Counted from the first letter of the stretch, positions 8,241-16,194 are shown. The stretch: DNA of 18,455 bases from Anaerolineaceae bacterium UBA5211 (GCA_002412595.1 DHVJ01000011.1:1-18455); one strand, 5' to 3'. Notes: generated by a model not told the origin, from the sequence alone. Translations and numbers: made by a program.

Positions 8241-8261
8241 ATATCAGAAAGAGAGGTCAAT

Positions 8262-9437
8262 ATGTTCAATAAAAAGAGCGTTAAAGATATTGATGTTAAG
8301 GGCAAAAAAGTTCTCGTGCGGGTGGATTTTAATGTCCCGCTCAAGGATGGTAAAGTCACCGATGATACCCGCATCCGCGCTGCCCTGCCCACGATCAATT
8401 ACCTGATCGACCAGGGTGCCGTGCTGATCCTGTGCTCTCACCTGGGGCGCCCGAAGGACGCACCCGATCCAGAGTTCAGCCTGAAACCTGTGGCAGAATA
8501 CCTGGGCGGGCTGTTGAATAAGAAAGTTGCCTTCGCGGAAGATTGCATCGGCCCCAAGGCAGAAGCAGCCGTGGCGGAACTCAAGCCCGGTGATGTGCTT
8601 GTTCTAGAGAATACCCGTTTCCATAAAGAAGAAAAGAAAAATGACCCCGAGATGGCGCGTCAACTGGCTTCCTTAGCGGATGTGTTTGTCAACGACGCTT
8701 TCGGTTCCGCGCACCGCGCGCATGCTTCCACAGAGGGCGTTACTAAATATCTGCCCTCGGTCGCCGGTTTCCTGCTGGAAAAAGAAATCAAGTATTTGGA
8801 CCAGGCCATTGAGAATCCCAAACGGCCTTTCGTGGCCATTTTGGGCGGCGCCAAAGTCAGCGACAAGATCGGCGTCATCAAGAACCTGCTCACTAAAGCC
8901 GACACGGTTTTGATTGGCGGCGGTATGGCTAACACCTTCTTCAAAGCGCAGGGTTACCCGATTGGCGATTCCCTGGTGGAAGACGACGCATTGGATACCG
9001 CGCGCGAACTAGTGAAAATTGGTGGTTCTAAGCTGCGTTTGCCGGTGGATATGGTTATAGCCGACAAATTCGCGAATGACGCGCAGACCAAGATCATCGA
9101 TGCTGGTCCGGTTCCGGATGGCTGGCGTATTTTGGATGTCGGCCCGCAGACTGTGGAGAACTTCTCCAAGGTCATCAGCGAAGCTGGCACAGTAGTATGG
9201 AACGGCCCCATGGGCGTATTCGAAATGTCTAACTTTGCCAAAGCTACCTTTGCGGTGGCCAAGGCTGTGGCGGACAGCAACGCCATCAGCATCATCGGCG
9301 GCGGCGATTCCGCGGCTGCCATTGCGCAATCCGGCTTGGCGGACAAGATTTCACATATCTCCACCGGCGGCGGCGCCTCACTGGAAATGTTGGAAGGTAT
9401 CCAACTGCCCGGCTTGGCCGCTTTGATGGATAAATAA
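8262..9437 (+). CDS. pgk: Phosphoglycerate kinase
   Basis: The enzyme transfers phosphate from 1,3-bisphosphoglycerate to ADP, the step after GAPDH. The 391 residues match normal bacterial length. Visible motifs are the substrate-binding RVDFNVPL (20-27), SHLGRPK (59-65), the conserved block VNDAFGSAHRAHAS, the LGGAKVSDKI hinge segment and the nucleotide-binding GGGDSAAA near residue 347, where the family more often has GGGDT. The C-terminal STGGGASLE is typical. The start ATG at 8262 has the ribosome site GAGAGG about seven bases upstream. Coding direction and function fit a yvcK-gap-pgk group, but the terminator upstream means pgk output may be set separately from gap. A second strong terminator follows. 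Confidence 0.97.
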   Translation: MFNKKSVKDIDVKGKKVLVRVDFNVPLKDGKVTDDTRIRAALPTINYLIDQGAVLILCSHLGRPKDAPDPEFSLKPVAEYLGGLLNKKVAFAEDCIGPKAEAAVAELKPGDVLVLENTRFHKEEKKNDPEMARQLASLADVFVNDAFGSAHRAHASTEGVTKYLPSVAGFLLEKEIKYLDQAIENPKRPFVAILGGAKVSDKIGVIKNLLTKADTVLIGGGMANTFFKAQGYPIGDSLVEDDALDTARELVKIGGSKLRLPVDMVIADKFANDAQTKIIDAGPVPDGWRILDVGPQTVENFSKVISEAGTVVWNGPMGVFEMSNFAKATFAVAKAVADSNAISIIGGGDSAAAIAQSGLADKISHISTGGGASLEMLEGIQLPGLAALMDK

Positions 9438-9458
9438 TAAAATTATTGCAAAGATTTG

Positions 9459-9488
9459 AACCCGCAGATTATCCTGCGGGTTTTTTTT
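9459..9488 (+). terminator. Intrinsic terminator after pgk
   Basis: AACCCGCAG (9459-9467) pairs with CTGCGGGTT (9474-9482) around a six-base loop, and the T-run (8 bases, 9481-9488) follows at once. It begins 21 bases after the pgk stop. The opposite strand lacks a comparable T-run, so I call it for the plus strand only. Confidence 0.92.
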
Positions 9489-9558
9489 ATTTAAGCATAG
9501 ATTTGCAGATTGGGATGAATACCTGACAATGGACAATCGAAAATTGGACACTGAAGAC

Positions 9559-9601
9559 GGCCGCACATACGTCCGTATAGGGTGCAGGTCAATGTGCGGT
9601 C
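9559..9601. other. Hairpin in the convergent pgk/hydrogenase intergenic region
   Basis: CCGCACAT (9561-9568) and ATGTGCGG (9592-9599) are perfect inverted repeats, extended by a G-T and a G-C pair, with a 23-base loop that itself contains TACG..CGTA. It begins at the last bases of the minus-strand operon. There is no T-run on either side, so a Rho-independent terminator is not supported; an mRNA 3'-end stabiliser for the hydrogenase operon is one possibility. Confidence 0.4.
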
Positions 9602-9987
9602 TATAATTTACCCTTTTTTAACAGGACTACCCGAAAATTTTTACGATCAGCTGAAGGTTGGTTGTAAGTGTTATCCAGATAGATTGCATTGAATTTGCAA
9701 CTAAGTTGACACTGCCCGCAGTAAGTACACAAATCCTGTTGGTGAATCAGTGAAAAGCTTTCCTTGGATACTTTTATCAATTGCAAAGCTGAAACCGGGC
9801 AATCACGTACACAAGCGTTACAACCCACACAGTTCTGTTGATTAATTCGCACGCTTCCCCGGAAACCCGACGAATAATTTGAAGGTTCTTGCGGGTATTT
9901 GATTGTTTCGGCCTTTGAAAAAAACACCGAAGTAATATTAGGTAGTAGGTAAATAAATGTGCGCAGATGATTCAGGATTTTTTTCAT
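9601..9987 (-). CDS. Hydrogenase ferredoxin-like subunit, NuoI/HycF-like, 2x[4Fe-4S]
   Basis: This 128-residue subunit carries two 4Fe-4S motifs, CVGCNACVRDCP (about 53-64) and CTYCGQCQLSC (about 85-95). In the second the usual proline after the last cysteine is a lysine. NuoI/HycF/HyfH-type subunits pass electrons from soluble ferredoxin to the small subunit of the complex on the cytoplasmic face. The frame is open further upstream to 10167, but the start at 9987 gives an ATGA overlap with the preceding NuoH-like stop and removes a non-homologous, cysteine-bearing leader. There is no strong ribosome site, so translation is probably coupled to the gene before it. It is the last gene of the operon. 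No NuoE/F/G-like NADH module is in the window, so reduced ferredoxin is the probable electron donor. Confidence 0.88.
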   Translation of the reverse strand: MKKILNHLRTFIYLLPNITSVFFSKAETIKYPQEPSNYSSGFRGSVRINQQNCVGCNACVRDCPVSALQLIKVSKESFSLIHQQDLCTYCGQCQLSCKFNAIYLDNTYNQPSADRKNFRVVLLKKGKL

Positions 9988-10910
9988 TTTATTATCAGAT
10001 AAAGATTGTGCAAGAGTGATAAAGGAATCAGTAAGTACCAATTCAAGCGAATTAACTGATCGATACGCAGTCTGGCATACATTGCACTGATGGCAGAGAG
10101 CAGACATTGCATCAAAACTAATAATACTGAAAAGATTAAAAAACCACTCAGTTTGTTCATTTGCCAAAGATTACCAAAATAACAGTAAATCAATAAAGAT
10201 AATCCGGCAACGGTTTGCAGTTCATTTGTTAAAATCCAGAGAGCTAGTTTTTTACCGCTGAATTCTGTCAATGGGCCGGCAATCACTTCAGAATTTGCTT
10301 TGGGAATATCCAAAGGTCCCCGCTTCAATTTACCAATCAAACCGGATAATGCCAGGAGGAAGCCAAATATTTGCGGAAGAATAAACGCTCCTTGTTCAAA
10401 TTGGGCTTGCCGGATGCCCTCGATTGACCAGGAATTGCTGGTAATGATCGTTCCGCTTATTGCCAGAAGAAATAAAACCTCATAAGAAAAATACTGAAGT
10501 AGAGAACGGTTGCCGCCTATAATTGAATAAACACCTTTGGTAGCCCACCCAGCCAGGAAATAAAGCAGCGAGGGGACGCTGAGCAAAAACATGATAACGA
10601 TGAAATCACCCTGGAAGGATGGTACTCTTCTAAAGGCGATTGGAATGTAGAATAATGCGGTCATTACAGAAGCAAATGATAGCAGGGGCAGTAGAGAAGT
10701 GAATACCACGTTTGTCCCTGCCGGCAATATATCTTCTTTGGCAAATAGTTTTAATAGGTCTGCCCAGGGCTGATACCAGGGCGGCCCGACCCTGCCCTGA
10801 AAGCGGGCGATTAATTTGCGGTCCAGCCAATCTAAACCCAAGGCCAGTGCTAACAGGAAAAGGAATCCCGGGAAAATCAAGATGTTGAATAGAAATTCAG
10901 TTATATTCAT
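9984..10910 (-). CDS. Hydrogenase membrane subunit, NuoH/EchB/MbhM-like
   Basis: This 308-residue multi-helix protein belongs to the NuoH family that joins the peripheral hydrogenase arm to the proton/sodium pumping arm. Recognisable blocks are DRKLIARFQGRVGPPWYQPW (30-49) with LLKLFAKED after it, and GPLDIPKANSEVIAGP followed by LTEFSGKK (198-221). In complex I the second block reads PEAE-xE; here it is PKAN-SE, so two acidic residues are missing while Glu208 and Glu216 remain. About eight hydrophobic helices are visible, as expected. It starts 16 bases after the large-subunit stop with AAAGG as a modest ribosome site and overlaps the ferredoxin gene by four bases. The Mbh/Ech type is a better match than HycD. 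Confidence 0.92.
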   Translation of the reverse strand: MNITEFLFNILIFPGFLFLLALALGLDWLDRKLIARFQGRVGPPWYQPWADLLKLFAKEDILPAGTNVVFTSLLPLLSFASVMTALFYIPIAFRRVPSFQGDFIVIMFLLSVPSLLYFLAGWATKGVYSIIGGNRSLLQYFSYEVLFLLAISGTIITSNSWSIEGIRQAQFEQGAFILPQIFGFLLALSGLIGKLKRGPLDIPKANSEVIAGPLTEFSGKKLALWILTNELQTVAGLSLLIYCYFGNLWQMNKLSGFLIFSVLLVLMQCLLSAISAMYARLRIDQLIRLNWYLLIPLSLLHNLYLIIK

Positions 10911-10926
10911 GCTGCCTTTAATTTAT

Positions 10927-12009
10927 TTACCGGTCACCACAGGCAATACACAAGTCTGCCCCTGCAATGACAACCGAGACATCAGCCATTTGCAGCCCTT
11001 TAAGCTGTTTGGGTAGTGTGACCAGATTGGTCAGTGTGGGTGTACGCACTTTTAGCCGCATAGGATTTTGGCTTCCGTCGCTGCGCACATAATAAACAAC
11101 CTCTCCTCTGGGTGCTTCCGAACGGCTGACAACTTCTCCTGCGGGAACGCGGCGAGGGGCTTTTACGGAAACCGGACCTTGCGGAATGGCATTGATGATC
11201 TGTTCACAAATGTGAATAGATTGAACAGCCTCTAAAACACGGATTTTGGAGCGTGCCCATACGTCCCCCTCAAACATCAAGGGTACTTCAAAATCAAGCT
11301 GGTCATAAACTGCATAGGGTGCATCACGGCGCAGATCAATATCCATGCCGGAAGCGCGTGCGACAGGGCCGACCACGCAATAACGTTTAATATCATCCAG
11401 CGAAAGATACCCGACCTTTTGTGTTCTAATCTTGAAACTGCGTTCCTTTTCGATTGACCTTAATAATTCTTCCACCCGCTTTCTAAGTAGTGCCAGGCTT
11501 TCTTTCAGCATATTCATCTGGTCTTTGGTCAGATCATTTCTTACTCCGCCGATAGTGTTGACTGCGTGAGAAACCCTGCCGCCTGAGATCTCTTCCATAA
11601 CATTGAGGATAATTTCCCTGTCGCGCCAAGTGTACATGAAGATGGTATCCAATCCGATGTTTTTTGCCAAAACACCCATCCAAAGCAGGTGGCTGTGAAT
11701 CCTTTCCAGTTCACACATGAGGGTGCGAATGTACAATCCCCGTTGTGGTACTTCCAACCCCAGTAGTGATTCAACTGCCTGGCAGTAAGTGGTGGTATGA
11801 ATGTGGGAACAGATGCCGCAAATGCGTTCTGTGAGAACGACATTTTGAACGTAGGTGCGCTGTTCAGCTAATTTCTCAATGCCTCTGTGCACATAACCCA
11901 GCCGCATTGAACTATCCATTACGGTTTCACCTTCCAATGTAAGCAGGAAGGATAGTGGTTCTTTCAGCAATGGATGCTGCGGACCGATTGGGATTACCAT
12001 TCTACTCAT
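10927..12009 (-). CDS. Group 4 [NiFe] hydrogenase large subunit, NuoD-like
   Basis: This 360-residue catalytic subunit keeps all four cysteines that hold the Ni-Fe site: L1 motif ERICGICSHIH (C64, C67) and L2 motif DLCIACGDR (C354, C357). Complex I NuoD lacks these cysteines, so this is a hydrogenase that reduces protons to H2 or the reverse. Two points are unusual. The DPC proline of L2 is leucine, and the stop codon follows Arg360 directly, exactly where the maturation endopeptidase would cut, so no C-terminal extension has to be removed. Conserved helical segments such as RGLYIRTLMCELERIHSHLL and the GPVARASG stretch agree with the family. The ATG at 12009 overlaps the NuoC-like stop (ATGA) and has GGAG eight to nine bases upstream. 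Metal-site maturation genes are not in the window. Confidence 0.95.
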   Translation of the reverse strand: MSRMVIPIGPQHPLLKEPLSFLLTLEGETVMDSSMRLGYVHRGIEKLAEQRTYVQNVVLTERICGICSHIHTTTYCQAVESLLGLEVPQRGLYIRTLMCELERIHSHLLWMGVLAKNIGLDTIFMYTWRDREIILNVMEEISGGRVSHAVNTIGGVRNDLTKDQMNMLKESLALLRKRVEELLRSIEKERSFKIRTQKVGYLSLDDIKRYCVVGPVARASGMDIDLRRDAPYAVYDQLDFEVPLMFEGDVWARSKIRVLEAVQSIHICEQIINAIPQGPVSVKAPRRVPAGEVVSRSEAPRGEVVYYVRSDGSQNPMRLKVRTPTLTNLVTLPKQLKGLQMADVSVVIAGADLCIACGDR

Positions 12010-12452
12010 GCTTCACTCTCCGTTTTATTTGGCTTCTCGCTTCTCATTGAGAAACCGCTTTGCCAGTCATCCGGTAGTAATAGTGGCGATGGGTTTGTCA
12101 ACCCAACGAATTCCACGCCAAACATTTCCCTCACCTCGCGCTCATAGAATTCTGCACCGGGTATCAATGTTGTCAAGCTGTTGATCTGCGCGTGTTCTGT
12201 TTCAAGGGTGACACATAAGGTCAAGCCCTTGCTGTGCCAGAAATGGTATAGAAGAACCAGCTCATCTGCGACTTGCAGGCAGGTGATGGTTGATAGGTGC
12301 CATATGCCTGCATCCAGTATTGTTTCGACGGCTGGAATCAGCTGTTGAGCAGACAGCTTGATCTCTGTTTCATTGATTGGCTTCGAGCAAATATCAGATT
12401 TTTCCAATTCCAATTGACGCACCAATGCATTAACGGCAAGATCAATATTCAT
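12006..12452 (-). CDS. Hydrogenase NuoC/HycE-N-like 30 kDa-type subunit
   Basis: This 148-residue protein is a NuoC homologue. The diagnostic C-terminal block IPGAEFYEREVREMFGVEF (about 97-115) and LLLPDDW (123-129) are clear; the N-terminal part is variable, as in the family. NuoC-type subunits pack against NuoD and NuoI in the peripheral arm and have no cofactor. In E. coli HycE the same domain is fused to the large subunit, while here it is separate. GGAGGAAGTCAA before the ATG is a strong ribosome site. It overlaps both neighbours by four bases (ATGA), which couples the B, C and D subunits for equal stoichiometry. The last ~20 residues after PDDW are polar and probably disordered. Confidence 0.92.
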   Translation of the reverse strand: MNIDLAVNALVRQLELEKSDICSKPINETEIKLSAQQLIPAVETILDAGIWHLSTITCLQVADELVLLYHFWHSKGLTLCVTLETEHAQINSLTTLIPGAEFYEREVREMFGVEFVGLTNPSPLLLPDDWQSGFSMRSEKPNKTESEA

Positions 12453-12889
12453 TTGACTTCCTCCAGCAATTTAATAATCCCGTCAATAATCGCTTCCGGC
12501 CTGCATGGGCAGCCGGTAATGTACATATCCACTGGCAGGACTTGATCAATCCCCCCCAGAATATTATAGGATCCAGAGAAAACACCGCCTGAACAACTGC
12601 AACTGCCTACTGCCAGCACCCATTTTGGAGCTGGCATTTGGTTGTAGATGCGCAGCAAGCGTGTTTTTACCTGTCGTGTCACTGGTCCTGTGCAGACCAG
12701 AATATCGGCGTGCCGGGGTGTGGATTCCTTTAGTATCCCAAAACGCTCCACATCATAATATGGTGTCAGCAGGCTTAGGATTTCAATATCGCAGCCATTG
12801 CACCCACCGGTGTTGAAGTGCAGGATCCAGGGAGATTTCTTACGTGCCCACGAAATAATTTTTGGTGTCTTTGATTTATTTATCATCAT
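12449..12889 (-). CDS. Group 4 [NiFe] hydrogenase small subunit, NuoB-like
   Basis: This 146-residue subunit holds the [4Fe-4S] cluster nearest the Ni-Fe site. The ligands are C30 and C33 in GGCNGCDIE, C97 in VGSCSCSGG and C127 in ITGCPC. Having C-x2-C rather than the tandem CC of complex I NuoB is the hydrogenase form. It lacks the long twin-arginine signal of periplasmic hydrogenases, so it faces the cytoplasm. The frame is open upstream to 12928, but the pair of ATGs at 12889/12886 has GGAG at a good distance and the extension would only overlap the NuoA-like gene. With this start the overlap with the NuoA-like stop is 14 bases. It pairs with the NuoC- and NuoD-like subunits that follow. 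Confidence 0.93.
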   Translation of the reverse strand: MMINKSKTPKIISWARKKSPWILHFNTGGCNGCDIEILSLLTPYYDVERFGILKESTPRHADILVCTGPVTRQVKTRLLRIYNQMPAPKWVLAVGSCSCSGGVFSGSYNILGGIDQVLPVDMYITGCPCRPEAIIDGIIKLLEEVK

Positions 12890-13223
12890 TACGCTCCAAG
12901 AGAATGAATATACTGACAGACACACCAATTAGATAGACGCCTGAAAGGGTTTTTGTCTTTGGGTTGCCTGGCGGGATTGTGGAAATGATTAGAGCAGCAA
13001 TATGCAGGATGCCAAACAAGAGTGCCAGACGAAAGTAGGCATGGTAATTCAATTCCGGGTTGTGAACTTCCATATCTTCGCCGCATGAATAATGCAAGTA
13101 TTTGTCAGGATTATCTTGGCTTTTGGCAGCAAAGAGATTACAGATGGACATCAATAGACTGGCAAGGATCATAAAAGTAGTGAATAAAACTGGAGCTGTG
13201 ATCCAGAAATTTTGATTTTCCAT
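12876..13223 (-). CDS. NuoA-like membrane subunit
   Basis: This 115-residue protein has three hydrophobic helices (about 7-31, 62-82, 92-110). The loop after helix 1 contains HYSCGED (44-50) in the position of the conserved YECG of NuoA, the helix spacing also fits NuoA, and it precedes NuoB, C and D-like genes in the classic order. Sequence identity to real NuoA appears low by eye and the second-helix acidic residue of NuoA is replaced by His/Ala (GILHIAAL). Its role would be to seal the junction between peripheral and membrane arms. The start ATG at 13223 has AGGTG before it and lies three bases past the NuoN-like stop; the open frame extends to 13475, but that part overlaps the NuoN-like gene and is not membrane-like. 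Confidence 0.72.
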   Translation of the reverse strand: MENQNFWITAPVLFTTFMILASLLMSICNLFAAKSQDNPDKYLHYSCGEDMEVHNPELNYHAYFRLALLFGILHIAALIISTIPPGNPKTKTLSGVYLIGVSVSIFILLERNDDK

Positions 13224-13225
13224 AA

Positions 13226-14731
13226 TCACCTCATCATTCCTAATAAAAAGTATGATGCTTCTTCTGTACTTTTCAAAAAGAGTTGTGGCGCTATACTGAT
13301 ATAAAGAATCGCGATTACCAGAACGGCTATAGGCAGACTCATCCAAGGGGATATTCTTTTTATCTTTCTCTCCGCTTTTTTCTTGTGGCTGAAAATTTGT
13401 GAAAAAATATGGATGAGGAGCGGGAAGTAATATCCCAAGGCAATAATGCTGCCACCTAAAAAAACCAGAATGCATAGTATGGATAATCTGTCATCTGAGG
13501 CAACCAGATTCGTTAGAACCATCCATTTACCAGTAAAACCGGCAAATGGAGGAATAGCGGCAAGGCTGATAATCGCCAGACCAAAAGCCAAAGAAATGAA
13601 ATTTGGCAGTTCCGATGAGCGCTCGAGATCTTTAATCTTGGTTGCGCCTATGTAATAATGGAGGACGCCTTTGGATAAGAATGCCAGTGATTTTGCGGCG
13701 GCATGCACGATAATGATAAAAAAACTGGTTTGAATGGCAGCGGGAAGATTGTTGCGCAAACCTATCGCCATACATAAAGTAATGTACCCCATTTGTGAAA
13801 TAGTAGAATATCCCAATAATCGTTTGGTGTGGTCTTGCACCAATCCCATAACGTTACCCACCAGAATATTCAGCAGGGACAGGATTAGCAGGATGGTGCC
13901 CAAAAGGTAATGGTCAAACCCTAACGATAATAAGAGCCTTACGGATGTGTAAAATACTCCCTGGATTGTGATACCTGAAAGGATGGCGCTGATGCTGCTG
14001 GGCGCTCTGCCGTGCGCGTCCGGCAGCCAGGTATGCAGGGGTACCATTGCGCTTTTCAGACAGAAACCGGAAAAGATCAGTATTGCCCCAACCTGCGAAA
14101 TCCATCCATTGGAAATTTCAATTTCGTTGATGTTGATTGTGCCGTTGGAAAAAAACAGAAATGCAATCCCTAACAGGATGATCACAGAAGCTACACTGCC
14201 CATCATAAGATATTTAAAACCGGCTTCTATGGCAGTGTCAGTCTGGCGTCTGAAAGCAACCAGTGAATAGGTGCATATGCTCATCAATTCAGAGAAAAGA
14301 TACAGAACCATTAGATTGGACGTGAAAAGCATGCCAATAAAACCACTAATCATCAGCAACAGCAGCGGATAAAAATACCGCTGCCTCTTATCCTGTTTGA
14401 GGTATTCTGCGGAATAGAGCGAAACGAGGGTTGCGAGTGCAAGGGCAATTATGCTGATCAAAATCGCACCGGAATCCTCGCTGTTAAAATATCCGCTGGA
14501 ATAGATTTCAATGTTGTCCATAAATGTTGATAAATTAATAAATATGCTGGAATTTTGTAAATGATTCTGGAAAACAATAAGTAGCAGCATTAAAAGAAAT
14601 GTCAGCGTTGATAATGAAGCCATTATTGAGTTGCTAATGTGCAGAATTTTTGAAAGCATAAAAATAATGATTGCCGCCAAACTCAGCACCAGAATAATGA
14701 TTAGGGGATTTTGGATGGAAAAACTCACCAT
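13226..14731 (-). CDS. Antiporter-like membrane subunit, NuoN/MrpD-like
   Basis: This 501-residue, roughly 14-helix protein belongs to the proton-translocating antiporter family (NuoL/M/N, MrpA/D). Key pump residues are kept: Glu148 in LFSELM (helix 5), Lys226 in CLKSAMVP (helix 7), the signature HTWLPDAHGRAP (233-244), HAAAK (343-347) and Lys402 in GFTGKW (helix 12). FKYLMMGSVAS (172-182) resembles NuoN more than NuoL. It conducts H+ or Na+ coupled to hydrogenase turnover. A perfect AGGAGG ribosome site sits three bases before the ATG, which overlaps the NuoM-like stop by seven bases. NuoN in complex I lies next to NuoK, A and J, which matches its place beside the NuoA-like gene here. Confidence 0.93.
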   Translation of the reverse strand: MVSFSIQNPLIIILVLSLAAIIIFMLSKILHISNSIMASLSTLTFLLMLLLIVFQNHLQNSSIFINLSTFMDNIEIYSSGYFNSEDSGAILISIIALALATLVSLYSAEYLKQDKRQRYFYPLLLLMISGFIGMLFTSNLMVLYLFSELMSICTYSLVAFRRQTDTAIEAGFKYLMMGSVASVIILLGIAFLFFSNGTININEIEISNGWISQVGAILIFSGFCLKSAMVPLHTWLPDAHGRAPSSISAILSGITIQGVFYTSVRLLLSLGFDHYLLGTILLILSLLNILVGNVMGLVQDHTKRLLGYSTISQMGYITLCMAIGLRNNLPAAIQTSFFIIIVHAAAKSLAFLSKGVLHYYIGATKIKDLERSSELPNFISLAFGLAIISLAAIPPFAGFTGKWMVLTNLVASDDRLSILCILVFLGGSIIALGYYFPLLIHIFSQIFSHKKKAERKIKRISPWMSLPIAVLVIAILYISIAPQLFLKSTEEASYFLLGMMR

Positions 14732-16194
14732 TGTCCTCCTAAAATTAGTGGGAGTTCATTTACAACATAATTGAAGAGGGGTTTTGGGAATAATCCTGCA
14801 GTAATGGTTAATATAGTCAGGGATACTGTTGCTAGTTTGATGGAAAATGGGACTTTTTGAATGCTAAATTCCTCATCTTGACTGGTGAAGAAGATTTTCC
14901 CAATAAAACGCAATATATAGGCTGTGGTTAGGATTGAACCCAATATTTCCAGCATGGCTAATCCTGTATAAGGAGTTTGGAAACCACTACTGAAAATCAT
15001 CCATTCACTATTGAAGATCGCCAAAGCTGGCACACCCATGATGGATAATCCTCCTAAAACCATGCACACTGTTAGCAAGGGATCCTTTTTGTGCATTCCA
15101 CCAAGGGCTTGGATATCACGTTTCCCCGTTGCTTTGATGATCCAGCCAACGCAACAAAATAATAAAGCCTTAACAATTGCGTGATAAATGACGTGAAGAG
15201 TAGCGCCGACAATCCCGGAATAAGTTTGTGTACCCAATCCGTAAAGAATATATCCCATCTGGCTGACACTGGAATAAGCAATAATTCGCTTAATATCCTT
15301 TTCAACCAACGCCATGCTCGCGCCGTAAATTTCAGAAACGACTCCTACGATCATCATCGGGAGGGCGAACATAGAAAATTGCATAGCCGACAGGGAACTC
15401 ATTGGGAAGCGCAGAATGCCGTAGGTTCCCATGCTCAGCATAGCGGCGGCCAACATGATGGTGACCGGCATCGGTGCTTCTGAGTGTGTGTCCGGCAGCC
15501 AAATGTGGAAGGGGACGACTGCCATTTTCACACCAAAACCCAGCAAGAATAGAGAACCAATTAAAGGTATTTGCTCCGGATTCGCTTGCAGACCGGCCTT
15601 AATAGCCGAAAAATTATCCACGCCCGTTTGCGTATAGATCATGATGAAGGCAACCAGGACTAAAAGCGAACCCAGGTGTGTAATGATGAAATATTTTAGC
15701 GTAACGCCGTTCCTCTTTTCACTTTCACCCCAATTCAATACCAGAATGGATGAAGCGATCAGCATTAATTCCCAGAAAAAATAAAAGAGAAAAATATCAT
15801 TCGCTAAGGTAGTACCGGACATGCCTGCTGAAAACATCAGTAGTAGGGCATAAAAAGTGTGACTGCGGTCGTCGGTTTTCACATAATCCAAGGCATAGAC
15901 GATGGCAAAGATGGTGACTAACTCTTCTGTCAGCAGAAAGGGGAAAGCCAGCCAATCGATTTTCAAACTGAATTGAATACCCATCGTAGGAAGGTAATCA
16001 AAGACGACTGATGGGATTTCCCCGTTCTGAAGGGCAGGTATGAATACCAGGAATAATCCAAAAGAAGAAAAGGAAACTAAAAGAGAAATCCATTTGGCGA
16101 ATCGGCCAATGGATTTTCCAAATAGCAATAAAAATCCGGATGAAAGCAGTTTTACCAAAATTACTGAAACCATTATGATGTTTTGTGTATTCAT
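14725..16194 (-). CDS. Antiporter-like membrane subunit, NuoM/MrpD/HyfF-like
   Basis: I start this at the ATG at 16194 (489 residues), which has GAGG nine bases upstream and lies 17 bases after the preceding stop. The open frame reaches 16290, but that leader overlaps the NuoL-like gene and is polar. Core residues are intact: Glu142 in FWELML (helix 5), Lys223 in GVKMAVVP (helix 7), the signature HIWLPDTHSEAP (230-241), and the His334/His338/Lys342 cluster in HVIYHAIVKALLF. IIAYSSVSQMGYI (304-316) is the usual post-helix 9 motif. It is the most canonical of the three antiporter-like subunits and should be a working H+ or Na+ channel. The Mrp-type cluster it resembles is shared by Mbh, Hyf and Mrp systems, so the ion cannot be told from these motifs. 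Confidence 0.94.
   Translation of the reverse strand: MNTQNIIMVSVILVKLLSSGFLLLFGKSIGRFAKWISLLVSFSSFGLFLVFIPALQNGEIPSVVFDYLPTMGIQFSLKIDWLAFPFLLTEELVTIFAIVYALDYVKTDDRSHTFYALLLMFSAGMSGTTLANDIFLFYFFWELMLIASSILVLNWGESEKRNGVTLKYFIITHLGSLLVLVAFIMIYTQTGVDNFSAIKAGLQANPEQIPLIGSLFLLGFGVKMAVVPFHIWLPDTHSEAPMPVTIMLAAAMLSMGTYGILRFPMSSLSAMQFSMFALPMMIVGVVSEIYGASMALVEKDIKRIIAYSSVSQMGYILYGLGTQTYSGIVGATLHVIYHAIVKALLFCCVGWIIKATGKRDIQALGGMHKKDPLLTVCMVLGGLSIMGVPALAIFNSEWMIFSSGFQTPYTGLAMLEILGSILTTAYILRFIGKIFFTSQDEEFSIQKVPFSIKLATVSLTILTITAGLFPKPLFNYVVNELPLILGGQW

Noticed and set aside
9601..10167. Long form of the ferredoxin-like subunit beginning at 10167
   Set aside because: The extra 60 residues overlap the NuoH-like gene, lack similarity to NuoI and do not have a ribosome site; the ATG at 9987 overlaps the previous stop by ATGA.
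12876..13475. Long form of the NuoA-like gene beginning at 13475
   Set aside because: The first 84 residues read through the NuoN-like gene out of frame; AGGTG precedes the ATG at 13223.
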